A DNA stretch of 49,532 bases from Longimicrobiales bacterium (GTDB taxonomy: Bacteria; Gemmatimonadota; Gemmatimonadetes; Longimicrobiales; Gaopeijiaceae). The stretch covers positions 1-49,532 of the forward strand of contig JANQRP010000022.1 in assembly GCA_028284495.1 (NCBI GenBank), written 5' to 3'. Shown here in pieces: positions 34,334-43,227 of the stretch. The notes beneath the pieces are model-generated. The model was not told where the DNA came from, searched no databases, and was given only the letters and a program-made list of their open reading frames with translations. Each line of letters starts with the position of its first letter. Position 1 is the first letter of the stretch. A program made the translations under genes and the position numbers.

Positions 34334-34784
34334 CCGTGGTGTCCATATCTGGCGCCGGGTTCGCGCTGGGCTCCGGCTCCCGATCTGGTTTCGGCTTCGT
34401 GAAGGTGAGCGCGCGCACGCCCTCCCGCCCCGTCGTGACGACGTGCTCCACGAGGTCGGGCGTCGCGAGATCCCGGTGGAAGAGGAAGTCGAGCAGCATC
34501 GCGAGGTTCACGCCGGTCACGACCGCGAGCGGCGACCCCTCGGAGCAGCAGACGCGGGCGGCGAGCGTGCACGAGCCGGCGGCGAGGTCCGTGAAGACGA
34601 TCGCCGGACCTCCCGCCGCGTCCGAGAGTATCGCGTCCCGAAGGCCCTCGGGCCCGAGTCCTTCGTTCGAGATCGGCACCAGCACCCCGTCGTCGACGCC
34701 CGAGATCCGGGTGGCCGCCTCCACGAGGCCGGCCGCCATCGATCCGTGCGCCACGACGATCCCCCTGACCGCGGGCTCGCTCAC
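34308..34784 (-). CDS. PTS mannose-type EIIA
   Basis: 158 residues. His13 in GIVVAHGSMAAGLVEA is the phosphorylation site. AIVFTDLAAGSCTLAARVCC and VVTGVNLAMLLDF agree with the EIIA-Man fold. The last 35 residues are a hydrophilic tail that overlaps the EIIB start. GTG start overlaps the hprK stop. Genes of this type next to hprK often act as sensors in regulation. Confidence 0.92.
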   Translation of the reverse strand: MSEPAVRGIVVAHGSMAAGLVEAATRISGVDDGVLVPISNEGLGPEGLRDAILSDAAGGPAIVFTDLAAGSCTLAARVCCSEGSPLAVVTGVNLAMLLDFLFHRDLATPDLVEHVVTTGREGVRALTFTKPKPDREPEPSANPAPDMDTTDVDSSFSG

Positions 34785-35764
34785 TCGTAGTCCTCCTCGA
34801 GGTACTCACGGACGGGCCGCATCGAGTCCTTCACCGATTGGTCGAAGGCGGCGGCGGAGTCGACGCCTGTGAATCTCAGAAGATGATTCATGGCAAGAAC
34901 TTCCGAGATTACCGTGATGTTCTTTCCCGGATTGAGCGGGATCGTGACGGAGGGAAGCTCCACACCGAGGATCGCCTGGGTCTGGACCTCGAGGCCGGTC
35001 CGGGAATAGTCACCGTCGTCGGCCCAGTGCTCGAGATGGACGACCACCTCGATCCGCTTCTGCTGGCGGATCGCGCGGATGCCGAACAGCCTCGGGATGT
35101 CGATGATGCCCACGCCACGGATCTCCATGTGGTGGCGCTGCCGCGGGTGTCCCCGTCCCAGAATGACGTCGTGCCCTCGCCGCTCGGCGAAGACGAGGTC
35201 GTCCGCGACCAGCCGGTGCCCCCGTTCGACCAGGTCGAGCACGCATTCGCTCTTCCCCACCCCGGACGGGCCGACGAAGAGGAGCCCGACGCCGTACACG
35301 TCGGCGAGCGAGCCGTGGAGCGTGACCTGCGGGGCGACCGCGGCCGCCAGGTAGGGCTTGATCCGGAGGTAGAAGTCCTTCGTCGTGAGCGAGGAACGGA
35401 AGACCGGGATGCCCGCCTCGTTGGCGAGCGTCACCATCTCCTGCGGCACCTCCTGACCCTTCGTGACGAAGACCGCCGGGATGTCGAAGCCGAAGAGACC
35501 CGCGAGACGGTCGCGCTTCTCCGACTCCGAGAGCGTCGCGAGATACGTGATCTCGGTCTCGCCGAACACCTGCATCCGTCCTTCCGGCACACGGTTGGTG
35601 TAGCCGGCCAGCGCGAGCCCGGGCGACGAGATGTCCGAGTCCACGACCGGGCGATCGAGGTCCACGCCCTCGGTCAGCAGCTCGAGGACGAGGCTGTCGC
35701 GACGGTTCTCGAGCAGCTCGCGAACCGAGAGCGTGCCCTGGCTCTCGGGCCCGATGAACTTCAC
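34781..35764 (-). CDS. hprK: HPr kinase/phosphorylase
   Basis: 327 residues from a GTG overlapping the hpf stop. The N-terminal domain has FGETEITYLATLSESEKRDR; the catalytic domain has the P-loop GPSGVGKS at residues 165-172, LVADDLVFAERR, MEIRGVGIIDIPRLFG (the HPrK signature) and PLNPGKNITVISEVLAMNHL. It phosphorylates HPr on Ser46, present in the HPr gene of this cluster. No CcpA-type regulator is visible in the window. Confidence 0.95.
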   Translation of the reverse strand: MKFIGPESQGTLSVRELLENRRDSLVLELLTEGVDLDRPVVDSDISSPGLALAGYTNRVPEGRMQVFGETEITYLATLSESEKRDRLAGLFGFDIPAVFVTKGQEVPQEMVTLANEAGIPVFRSSLTTKDFYLRIKPYLAAAVAPQVTLHGSLADVYGVGLLFVGPSGVGKSECVLDLVERGHRLVADDLVFAERRGHDVILGRGHPRQRHHMEIRGVGIIDIPRLFGIRAIRQQKRIEVVVHLEHWADDGDYSRTGLEVQTQAILGVELPSVTIPLNPGKNITVISEVLAMNHLLRFTGVDSAAAFDQSVKDSMRPVREYLEEDYE

Positions 35765-36090
35765 GTGGCTTCGACGATCCGGTCGCTGCGGGGGGACGCC
35801 TGGTGGTTCTTCTCGGCACCGCGCTTCCGGCGCAGGATCTTGGCGAGCCGGTCGTACATGCGGTCGAGCGCCGTCATGACGTCGTCGGCGTCGGCGTGGG
35901 CGACGACGTGGTCCTTGCCGTCGATGTGGAGGATGCCTTCCGCCCGATACTGCCGCCCCTCTTCCTTGAACACCACTTCGGCGGCCGAGAGCCCGGGATC
36001 GAAGCGCCGAACGCGCTCGATGAGTTCTTCGGCCCGCGCGCGAACGTCGTCTCCGATCTCGAAGTGACGGGCGGTGATCTGGATCCTCAC
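35761..36090 (-). CDS. hpf: Ribosome hibernation promoting factor (HPF/YfiA)
   Basis: 109 residues, short form. MRIQITARHFEIGDDVRARA, FKEEGRQYRAEGILHIDGKD and DVMTALDRMYDRLAKILRRK define the family. It binds the 30S A/P sites and silences ribosomes in starvation. AAAGGAG lies five bases before the GTG start. In many bacteria hpf lies between rpoN and PTS regulatory genes; the hprK/EIIA context here matches, though rpoN is not in the window. Confidence 0.93.
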   Translation of the reverse strand: MRIQITARHFEIGDDVRARAEELIERVRRFDPGLSAAEVVFKEEGRQYRAEGILHIDGKDHVVAHADADDVMTALDRMYDRLAKILRRKRGAEKNHQASPRSDRIVEAT

Positions 36091-36132
36091 ATGGACTCCT
36101 TTGAGAATGGAAATCGTCCCTCTGTCCGAAAC

Positions 36133-37257
36133 CTACCCGACGCCCGATGGGCGGGCCAGACGGACCCGCTCGAGGAGCGCCTCCCAGCGGTCGGCCGACG
36201 CGTCCCACGAGAAGCCGGACGCGAAATCGACGGCTTCGCGACCGAGCCGACCCCGCAGTTCGCCGTCGTCGATGAGCTCCGCCAGCGTCTCGGTCAGCGC
36301 ATCCACGTCTCCGTGCGGCACGAGCCGTCCCGTGCGTCCGTCGATCACCGACTCCCGCAGGCCGGGCGCGTCGCTCGCGACGGTGGGCGTCCCGCACGCG
36401 GCGGCCTCCAGGTTGGCGATGCCCCACCCCTCCTTCGGCGAAGTGAGGACGTGGATCCACGACGTCCGGAGGAGGTCGAGCTTCACCTCGTCGTCGACGA
36501 AGCCCAGAAACTCGACCCGGTCGCCGAGAGCGAGCTCGGCCACGATCCCGCGCAGACGCTCGGCGTCGTCGCCCCGCCCGGCGATCCGGAACCGGACGTC
36601 GACCCCGCGGTCGGCCAGCGCGCGCACGGCCCGCAGGACGAGGTCGACCGACTTGTAGCGCTTCAGGCGACCCATGAAGAGGAGCGTCGGGGCGTCGGTG
36701 TCGGGCGTGTCCCCCGGTGTGAAGCGCGAGAGATCGAGGCCGTTGGGGATCACCTCTACGTCCCGGGCCCGGAGACCCCGTCGCACGAGGTCGGCCTTCG
36801 TGCTCTCGGACACCGCAACGATGGGGAGCCCACGGAAGACCCGGGGAATGGGTCGCTCGAGCAGCACCGTCGCCAGGGCGACCGGCAGGCTCGCCTCGCG
36901 GAACGCCGTGCGCCCGAAGAGGTGGTGCACGAGGGCCACGACCGGCGCCGCCTTCCAACGGGGGGTGAAGAGCGGGACCTTGTTGAGATCCTCGACGATC
37001 ACGTCGAAGTCGCGGTCGGCGAGCTCTCGCCGGAACGTCCGGTGGGCGTGAAGTGAGAAGGTGTAGCGGCGGCCGACCCGAACGACCTCCATCCCGTCCA
37101 GCCGGGTGCGCGCCGCTGCCCCCTCGAAGCCCGAGCAGAGGACGACGACCTCGTGTCCGCGAGCCGCGAGACGGCCGAAGGTCTCGTGCAGATGGATCTC
37201 CGCGCCCCCCGCCTGCGGATTCTCGCGGTCCTGCCAGTTCACCACGAGGATGCGCAT
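36133..37257 (-). CDS. Family 4-type glycosyltransferase
   Basis: 374 residues, GT-B fold. The N-terminus has NWQDRENPQAGGAEIHLHET, the middle VIPNGLDLSRF, and the nucleotide-sugar domain LLFMGRLKRYKSVDLVLRAV and SPKEGWGIANLEAAACGTPTV with the E-x7-E motif. The donor and acceptor are unknown; surface polysaccharide or glycolipid synthesis is probable. It starts 7 bp after nusB. Confidence 0.9.
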   Translation of the reverse strand: MRILVVNWQDRENPQAGGAEIHLHETFGRLAARGHEVVVLCSGFEGAAARTRLDGMEVVRVGRRYTFSLHAHRTFRRELADRDFDVIVEDLNKVPLFTPRWKAAPVVALVHHLFGRTAFREASLPVALATVLLERPIPRVFRGLPIVAVSESTKADLVRRGLRARDVEVIPNGLDLSRFTPGDTPDTDAPTLLFMGRLKRYKSVDLVLRAVRALADRGVDVRFRIAGRGDDAERLRGIVAELALGDRVEFLGFVDDEVKLDLLRTSWIHVLTSPKEGWGIANLEAAACGTPTVASDAPGLRESVIDGRTGRLVPHGDVDALTETLAELIDDGELRGRLGREAVDFASGFSWDASADRWEALLERVRLARPSGVG

Positions 37258-37264
37258 CGCGTGA

Positions 37265-37747
37265 TCAGGCGTCGGTGGAATCGGGCGCCGAGACCGCGCC
37301 TACCTCCGCGCGCATGCGTCGCCAGATCGCATCGAGGACGCCGTTCACGAAGCGGGGCGAATCGGGGCCGCCGTACTGCTCGGCGAGCCGGATGGCCTCC
37401 TGGATGGAGACCTTGGGCGGGATCTCCTCGACCCAGCCGAGCTCGGCCGTCGCGAGCCGGAGTACCGCCCGGTCGATCGCCGCCACGCGGCCGAGCGTCC
37501 AGTTGGCGAGCGCGTCGGTGATGCGACCGTCGATCTCCTCGCGGTGGGCCTCGACCACCTTGAGCACCGAGCGGACGAACGGCAGACGGCGCGGCGAGAT
37601 GCGGCGAGTTCCCGTCGTCTCGACGAGGGCGTCGCGGAGCGAGACGCCTTCCGCGCCGGCCTCCCAGCGGTAGAGGATCTGAAGCGCCCACGCCCGTGCC
37701 CGCACGCGATCGATCCGCTCTCGGCGGCTCTCGAAGCTCCCGCTCAC
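37265..37747 (-). CDS. nusB: Transcription antitermination factor NusB
   Basis: 160 residues, GTG start overlapping the ribH stop. RARAWALQILYRWEAGAEGV, LANWTLGRVAAIDRAVLRLA and PPKVSIQEAIRLAEQYGGPD with FVNGVLDAIWRRM are the NusB signature helices. It works with NusE on boxA RNA. The ribH-nusB pairing is common. Confidence 0.95.
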   Translation of the reverse strand: MSGSFESRRERIDRVRARAWALQILYRWEAGAEGVSLRDALVETTGTRRISPRRLPFVRSVLKVVEAHREEIDGRITDALANWTLGRVAAIDRAVLRLATAELGWVEEIPPKVSIQEAIRLAEQYGGPDSPRFVNGVLDAIWRRMRAEVGAVSAPDSTDA

Positions 37748-38277
37748 GATTCGGCTCCCTCCGTATCGGCGCCGGCGTGATCGGCGGCGGCGCGGCCGAA
37801 TCGTCCCATCTCGATCGCGGCGAGCGCGACCTCGCGGCCCTTGTTCTGGCGCGCGGGATCGGCCCGCTCCTCCGCCTGGGCGCGCGTCTCCGTGGTGAGC
37901 AGCCCGAGGATCACCGGAACGTCTTCGGCGAGCGACACGTCCATGAGTCCGCGCGCCGCCTCGCCGGCCACGTAGTCGAAGTGGGGCGTGTCCCCGCGGA
38001 TGACGCAGCCGATCGCGATCACCACGTCGGCGCCACCGGACGCGGCCACCCGACCGACCGCCCAGGGAAGTTCCCACGCGCCGGGCACCCGCAGGAGCGA
38101 CACGTCGTCCTCGTCCACGCCGTGGGCCACGAGCGTCTCGACGGCCGCCGCGGTCATCCGGCCGGTGAGATCCCCGTGGAACCGGGTGGTCACGACGGCC
38201 ACGCGGAGGCCGGCACCGTCCGCGGTCCCGGCCAGCGCCTCGGACAGCGCGTCGGAATAGGAACCGTCCCCGCTCAC
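37744..38277 (-). CDS. ribH: 6,7-dimethyl-8-ribityllumazine synthase
   Basis: 177 residues. VAVVTTRFHGDLTGRM, VPGAWELPWAVG, VIAIGCVIRGDTPHFDYVA and PVILGLLTTETRAQAEER cover the active site, including the catalytic His in DTPHFDYV. It joins 5-amino-6-ribitylaminouracil with the dihydroxybutanone phosphate made by RibBA. The C-terminal tail (HAGADTEGAES) is longer than usual. GTG start, 22 bp after ribBA. Confidence 0.95.
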   Translation of the reverse strand: MSGDGSYSDALSEALAGTADGAGLRVAVVTTRFHGDLTGRMTAAAVETLVAHGVDEDDVSLLRVPGAWELPWAVGRVAASGGADVVIAIGCVIRGDTPHFDYVAGEAARGLMDVSLAEDVPVILGLLTTETRAQAEERADPARQNKGREVALAAIEMGRFGRAAADHAGADTEGAES

Positions 38278-38299
38278 GAGGCTCCGCCCGCCCGGACCG

Positions 38300-39499
38300 T
38301 CACAGGATGTGGCCGAGCTTGAGTCGCTTGGTCTCGAGGTACTGCTCGTTGTTGACGTTGGGAGGCACGCGCAGGGGCTCCCGGCCCGTGATCTCGAGCT
38401 CGTATCCGTCCAGGCCGACGATCTTCTTCGGATTGTTCGTGAGAAGTCGGATCGATGAGAGGCCGAGCGCGAGCAGGATCTGGGCGCCGATCCCGTAGTC
38501 GCGGAGGTCCGGTTTGAAGCCCAGCGACTCGTTCGCCTCGACCGTGTCCTGCCCGCCGTCCTGGAGCTCGTACGCCCGGATCTTGTTGCCGAGTCCGATG
38601 CCGCGGCCCTCCTGCCGGAGGTAGACCACGGCGCCTCGCCCCTCCTCGGAGATCTGCGCGAGCGCCGCCCGGAGCTGCTCCCCGCAGTCGCAGCGCTGCG
38701 ACCCGAACACGTCGCCCGTCAGGCACTCGGAGTGCATGCGCACGAGCACGTCCTTCTCGCCCGAGATCTCCCCCTTGATGACCGCGAGGTGCTCCCGGCC
38801 GTCGAGGAGGCTCTCGAACGCGATCACGTCGAACTCGCCGAAGTCGGTGGGGAGCTTGGCGCGCGCGATCTCGCGGACGAGCCGCTCCTTCTGGAGCCGA
38901 TAGGCGACCAGCTGCGCCACCGTCACGAACCTGAGGCCGTGCCGTTCCGCGAACGCCTCGAGTTCGGGGCGGCGCGCCATGGTGCCGTCCTCACTCATGA
39001 TCTCGCAGATCACGCCCGCCGGCGCGTACCCGGCGAGTCGTGCGAGGTCGCATCCCGCCTCGGTCTGCCCGACCCGACGCAGGACCCCTCCCGCCTTCGC
39101 CCTCAGCGGGAAGATGTGGCCGGGCCGCCGGAGATCGGCCGGCGTCGACGAGGGATCCATGATCACCTCGATCGTCTTCGCGCGGTCGTATGCCGAGATC
39201 CCCGTCGTCACACCGTACCGCGGATCGGCGTCCACCGAGATCGTGAACGCCGTGCCCTTGGGGTCGGTGTTCGCGTCCGTCATCGGGTGGAGATCCAGCC
39301 GGTCGGCGTGCTCGGGGGTGAGCGTCACGCAGATCAGTCCACGGCCGTGCTGGGCCATGAAGTTGATGTTCTCCGGCGTCGCCGCCTCGGCCGCGCACAC
39401 GAGGTCACCCTCGTTCTCGCGGTCCTCGTCGTCGGCGACGATGACCATCCGTCCGGCGCGCAGGTCCTCCAGCGCCGCTTCGATCGTATCGAATTCCAT
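38300..39499 (-). CDS. ribBA: Bifunctional DHBP synthase / GTP cyclohydrolase II
   Basis: 399 residues. The N-terminal RibB domain (about 1-200) shows [30 protein letters not shown] and DRAKTI with GHIFPLRAK, and [20 protein letters not shown]. The C-terminal RibA domain has [20 protein letters not shown] (zinc cysteines), [20 protein letters not shown] and [15 protein letters not shown] at 39499 overlaps the ribE stop (TGATG), with GGAG at five bases. It supplies both precursors of riboflavin. Confidence 0.96.
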   Translation of the reverse strand: MEFDTIEAALEDLRAGRMVIVADDEDRENEGDLVCAAEAATPENINFMAQHGRGLICVTLTPEHADRLDLHPMTDANTDPKGTAFTISVDADPRYGVTTGISAYDRAKTIEVIMDPSSTPADLRRPGHIFPLRAKAGGVLRRVGQTEAGCDLARLAGYAPAGVICEIMSEDGTMARRPELEAFAERHGLRFVTVAQLVAYRLQKERLVREIARAKLPTDFGEFDVIAFESLLDGREHLAVIKGEISGEKDVLVRMHSECLTGDVFGSQRCDCGEQLRAALAQISEEGRGAVVYLRQEGRGIGLGNKIRAYELQDGGQDTVEANESLGFKPDLRDYGIGAQILLALGLSSIRLLTNNPKKIVGLDGYELEITGREPLRVPPNVNNEQYLETKRLKLGHIL

Positions 39500-40119
39500 C
39501 ACGACTCCGTGGCGTCCGATCCGGACCGGGGTCCGAGGATCTTTCGCGCGTACTTGCCCATCATGTCTCCCTCGACGTTCACCGGATCCCCGGGCTCGAG
39601 CGTCGAGAGGTTGGTGTGCGCCCACGTATGGGGAACGATCGCCACCTCGCAGCGGTCGGGCGACGAGAGCGCGTTCACGGTGAGGCTCACGCCGTTCAGG
39701 GTGATCGACCCGTGGAGGATCGTGAGATCCCAGACGTCCCGTGGCAGCGCCACCTCGACCCAGCGGGTGTCGCCGTCACGCCGGACGCCGTCGAGCCGGC
39801 CCAGCCCGTCGACGTGCCCTTGTACCCAGTGGCCGTCCAGACGGTCACCCACGCGCAGGGCCTTCTCGAGATTCACCCGGGTGCCCGTGGTCCAGACACC
39901 CGCACGCGTCCGGTCGAGCGTGGATCGGACGGCCTCGACCAGGAATCCACGCTCGTCCACCTCGACCGCGGTGAGGCATGCCCCGTCCACGGCGATCGAG
40001 TCGCCCACCGAGGTCCCGTCGAGCCAGCCGGCGGGGGTCGCGACGCGGATGCGTCGAAGATCCCGGCCCTCCTCGATCGATTCGACCGTACCCATCGCCG
40101 TCACGATGCCGGTGAACAT
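39499..40119 (-). CDS. ribE: Riboflavin synthase alpha chain
   Basis: 206 residues, two lumazine-binding repeats: [12 protein letters not shown] with [11 protein letters not shown], and [13 protein letters not shown] with [12 protein letters not shown]. It dismutates two lumazines into riboflavin. Start ATG overlaps the ribD stop (TGATG). Confidence 0.95.
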   Translation of the reverse strand: MFTGIVTAMGTVESIEEGRDLRRIRVATPAGWLDGTSVGDSIAVDGACLTAVEVDERGFLVEAVRSTLDRTRAGVWTTGTRVNLEKALRVGDRLDGHWVQGHVDGLGRLDGVRRDGDTRWVEVALPRDVWDLTILHGSITLNGVSLTVNALSSPDRCEVAIVPHTWAHTNLSTLEPGDPVNVEGDMMGKYARKILGPRSGSDATES

Positions 40120-41276
40120 CAGAGGCGGTCCCAGACGGCCAGCACGTCGTCGCCGAACGACGCCGGCGGGGTCACGGAACGCCAGCGTACGCCTCCCGCG
40201 CGGTCCGGGTCGGAGCCGGCCCCGCCCGACCGATCGGACGACCCCCAGCCACGCGGAAACGCGGGCACCCCCTGCTCGCCGAGTACGGTGGGCGCCACGA
40301 ACAGGTAGAGTCGATCGACGAGATCGGCGGCGATCAGGCCGTCCACCAGCCGCCCTCCGCCCTCGCACAGCATCGACGTCACGCCCAGCTCCGCCGCGAC
40401 GGAGACCACCGCGTCGAGGTCGAGCGCGTCGCCGTCCGACGCGACGGGGTGCACCGACACGCCGGCACGCTCCAACTCCTCGAGGCGCGCCTCGTCCACC
40501 CCCTCGCCGCAGAAGATCCAGACCGGCGCCTCGTCGATCGTCCGCACGAGCCGGCTGCCGGGCGCGAGCCGGGCGTGGGCGTCGATCACGATCCGGATCG
40601 GCGGTGTCCTCGGCTCCAGGTCGCCACGGACCGTGAGCAGCGGGTCGTCCGCGTCGGCCGTCCCCGCCCCCACCACGATCGCGTCGTGGTCGGCACGGAG
40701 CCGATGCACCTCGGCGTGGGCGGCCTCGCCGCTGATCGCGGAGCGCTCACCCGCCCGTCGCGCAATCCGGGCGTCGAGGCTCATCGCCAGCTTGGCCGCA
40801 ACGTGCGGCCGTCCGGTACGCGCCCGGTGGAAGAACGCCGGATTGTCGGCCAGCGCCTCGTCGGCGGAGAGACAGGGGCCCACCACGTCGATGCCGCCGG
40901 CCGCCAGGGCCCGTGCTCCGCCACCCGACTCGCCGCCCGGATCCGCCGCACCGAACACGACACGGGCGACGCCCGCGTCCGCGAGTGCCTCCGTACACGG
41001 CGGGGTCTGTCCGAAATGCGCGCACGGCTCCAGCGAGACGTACGCGGTGGCGCCGCGCGCGGCGTCTCCCGCCTCCCGGAGCGCCACCACCTCGGCATGG
41101 GCGCCTCCGTACTCGGCGTGCCATCCGCTGCCGACCACCTCGCCGTCCCGTGTGACCACGCACCCGACCATCGGGTTCGGACGCGCGCGCCCCCGCCCCC
41201 GGAGCCGCAGCCCACGGGCGCGCTCCAGCATGGCACGGTCGAATCCGCGCAGGCGTGTCGGGGGTGCGGCGTACAC
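40119..41276 (-). CDS. ribD: Riboflavin biosynthesis deaminase/reductase RibD
   Basis: 385 residues. The zinc deaminase domain has GGAHAEVVAL and SLEPCAHFGQTPPCTEAL (His, two Cys); the reductase domain has LAMSLDARIARRAGERSAIS, ADHDAIVVGAGTADADDPLL and MLCEGGGRLVDGLI. GTG start with GAGG four bases upstream. First rib gene of the D-E-BA-H order; no FMN riboswitch is seen, but the genes are internal to a longer minus-strand series. Confidence 0.94.
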   Translation of the reverse strand: MYAAPPTRLRGFDRAMLERARGLRLRGRGRARPNPMVGCVVTRDGEVVGSGWHAEYGGAHAEVVALREAGDAARGATAYVSLEPCAHFGQTPPCTEALADAGVARVVFGAADPGGESGGGARALAAGGIDVVGPCLSADEALADNPAFFHRARTGRPHVAAKLAMSLDARIARRAGERSAISGEAAHAEVHRLRADHDAIVVGAGTADADDPLLTVRGDLEPRTPPIRIVIDAHARLAPGSRLVRTIDEAPVWIFCGEGVDEARLEELERAGVSVHPVASDGDALDLDAVVSVAAELGVTSMLCEGGGRLVDGLIAADLVDRLYLFVAPTVLGEQGVPAFPRGWGSSDRSGGAGSDPDRAGGVRWRSVTPPASFGDDVLAVWDRL

Positions 41277-41285
41277 GGGGCCTCG

Positions 41286-42200
41286 TCAGATCGTCAGGCG
41301 GACCGAGATCGCCCCGAACACCACACCGTCCGTCCACCCGAAGTCGGCGCCGAGCGAGGTCACGACGAACGTCCGCGCGATCCCGCCGAACACGACGAAG
41401 CGGGTGTCCGCAACGTCGTCGAACTCGAGGAGGGTGGCCGGTCCGACCCCCGGTGTCGTGCGAAGGTCACCGTCCGCCGACACCCGGTCCCATCCCGCCC
41501 CGCCGTGCAGCCCGAGCCCCAGCAGCTCCTTGCCGACGGTTGCGCGGATCGAGGTGGTGGTCACGTCGGCGTCGATGCTTCCCGCGTCTCCGGACACCGA
41601 GAAGGAGGCCCCGCTGCGTCGCATGAGCGAGATCGAGGCGCCCGGAAGCGTGAAGGACTCCCGGAGCAGACCGATCCGGACGCCATACCCCCACGCCAGC
41701 GAGGCCCCGTCGAACCCGTCGTCGGACGGCAGGCGAACCGTCGACACGTCGCCGAGCACGTCGACCGCCAGGAGGCCGCCGACCGTGGGCGCCGGAGAGA
41801 AGCCGTCGAAGACACCGAGCCCGGCGGCGGCGGCGAACACCGGCGACCAGCCGGACGACGGGTCGCCCGGTCCCCACTGGTCGGGATCGTTGCGGTCGAA
41901 GCGGACCAGGCCCACTCGGGCGCCGATCGAGAACCGCGGTGTGGCCCCGAACCGGCGCCCCAGCGCCGATGCGGTACCCGGGAGCGGGGCCGCGCCCGAG
42001 TGGCCCACTCCGAGGCCGTCCCGAATCGACTCGACCGCCCGGGCGCCGTCACAGCGGATGAAGTCGTCCCCGATCACGAACGTCTCGCAGTCGGCCCACG
42101 CCTGAGCCGCCGCAGTCCCCGGCGCGCCCGTCAGGGCCGCGAGGCCGACCGCCACCGCCGTACCGACTCGCTTCGCGTACCCGCGTCCCTCAGTCCGCAT
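41286..42200 (-). CDS. Secreted or outer-membrane protein, unknown
   Basis: 304 residues. Signal peptide at about 1-33 (VGTAVAVGLAALTGAPGTAAAQ). The mature protein has alternating short amphipathic strands (FSIGARVGLVRFD, LAWGYGVRIGLLRES, RFVVFGGIARTFV, VVFGAISVRLTI) and ends in a hydrophobic residue, as outer-membrane beta-barrels do. Two cysteines near the N-terminus (CETFVIGDDFIRC) may form a disulphide. Overlaps the end of purM by 11 bp. No known function. Confidence 0.72.
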   Translation of the reverse strand: MRTEGRGYAKRVGTAVAVGLAALTGAPGTAAAQAWADCETFVIGDDFIRCDGARAVESIRDGLGVGHSGAAPLPGTASALGRRFGATPRFSIGARVGLVRFDRNDPDQWGPGDPSSGWSPVFAAAAGLGVFDGFSPAPTVGGLLAVDVLGDVSTVRLPSDDGFDGASLAWGYGVRIGLLRESFTLPGASISLMRRSGASFSVSGDAGSIDADVTTTSIRATVGKELLGLGLHGGAGWDRVSADGDLRTTPGVGPATLLEFDDVADTRFVVFGGIARTFVVTSLGADFGWTDGVVFGAISVRLTI

Positions 42201-43227
42201 ATCGCACCTCCGGATCCCCCGCCTCGACGGCTTCGATCTCCCCCATGACCCAGGGCGACTCCCCGGCGTCCCGCAATCGCTCCATCACGCCGTCCACGCG
42301 ATCGGGCGCGAGCACGAGGACCATGCCGGCCCCCATGTTGAACACCCGGTACATCTCGTCGCGGTCGACCCCGCCCCCTTCCCGGAGCACGTCGAACAGC
42401 GGGCCCGGGGCCCACGACGACCGCTCGACCACCGCCCCCAGGCCTCCCGGCAGAACGCGGGGCAGATTCCCGGGCAACCCGCCACCGGTGTTGTGGACGA
42501 GCCCGCGCACGACGCCGTCTCGCACCAGCGGGAGCAGCTGGCGTGCGTAGCTCCGATGGACGTCGAGCAGGACGTCGCCGACGGAGCGGTCGAGCTCGGG
42601 GAAGGCGTCGTCGACGCCCAGTCCCATGCGGTCGAACACGATCCGCCGCGCGAGCGTGTACCCGTTGGTGTGCAGCCCCGACGAGCGAAGCCCGACCAGG
42701 ACGTTTCCGGCCTCGATCGAGGTGCCGTCGATGATCCCTCCGCGCGGCGCGATACCGACGATGAACCCGGCGAGATCGTACTCGTCCTCGGCGTAGAAGT
42801 CGGGCATCTGGGCCGTCTCGCCGCCCAGAAGCGCGCATCCGTTCTCGCGACACGCGAGCGCGACGCCGGTCACCACGTCGGTCACGACCGACTCGTCCAT
42901 CCTGCCCGTCGCGAGGTAGTCGAGGAAGAACAGTGCCCGTGCACCCTGCACCAGGATGTCGTTCACGCAGTGGTTCACGAGGTCCTGGCCCACGGTGTCG
43001 TGGCGCCCTGTCATGAAGGCGGCCTTGAGCTTCGTCCCGACACCATCCGCGCTCGATACGAGGACGGGCGCGTCGACCCCCTCCGGCACAGCGTAGAGCC
43101 CTCCGAAGGCGCCCAGCTCCGAGAGCGTGTTGGCGTCGCGGGTCGAGTCGACCAGCGCCTTCAGACGATCCTTGGCGCGATCGGCGGCGGCGAGATCCAC
43201 GCCGGCCTCGCGGTAGCTGTCGCTCAT
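42190..43227 (-). CDS. purM: Phosphoribosylformylglycinamidine cyclo-ligase (AIR synthetase)
   Basis: 345 residues, fifth step of purine synthesis. VSSADGVGTKLKAAFMTGRH, VNHCVNDILVQGARALFFLD, LLGGETAQMPDFYAEDEYDL and FNMGAGMVLVLAPD are the family landmarks. ATG overlaps the stop of the PfkB kinase gene. Confidence 0.96.
   Translation of the reverse strand: MSDSYREAGVDLAAADRAKDRLKALVDSTRDANTLSELGAFGGLYAVPEGVDAPVLVSSADGVGTKLKAAFMTGRHDTVGQDLVNHCVNDILVQGARALFFLDYLATGRMDESVVTDVVTGVALACRENGCALLGGETAQMPDFYAEDEYDLAGFIVGIAPRGGIIDGTSIEAGNVLVGLRSSGLHTNGYTLARRIVFDRMGLGVDDAFPELDRSVGDVLLDVHRSYARQLLPLVRDGVVRGLVHNTGGGLPGNLPRVLPGGLGAVVERSSWAPGPLFDVLREGGGVDRDEMYRVFNMGAGMVLVLAPDRVDGVMERLRDAGESPWVMGEIEAVEAGDPEVRYAD

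Noticed and set aside
41277..41330. FMN riboswitch before ribD
   Set aside because: Only 9 bp separate ribD from the upstream gene and no RFN-type motifs are visible.
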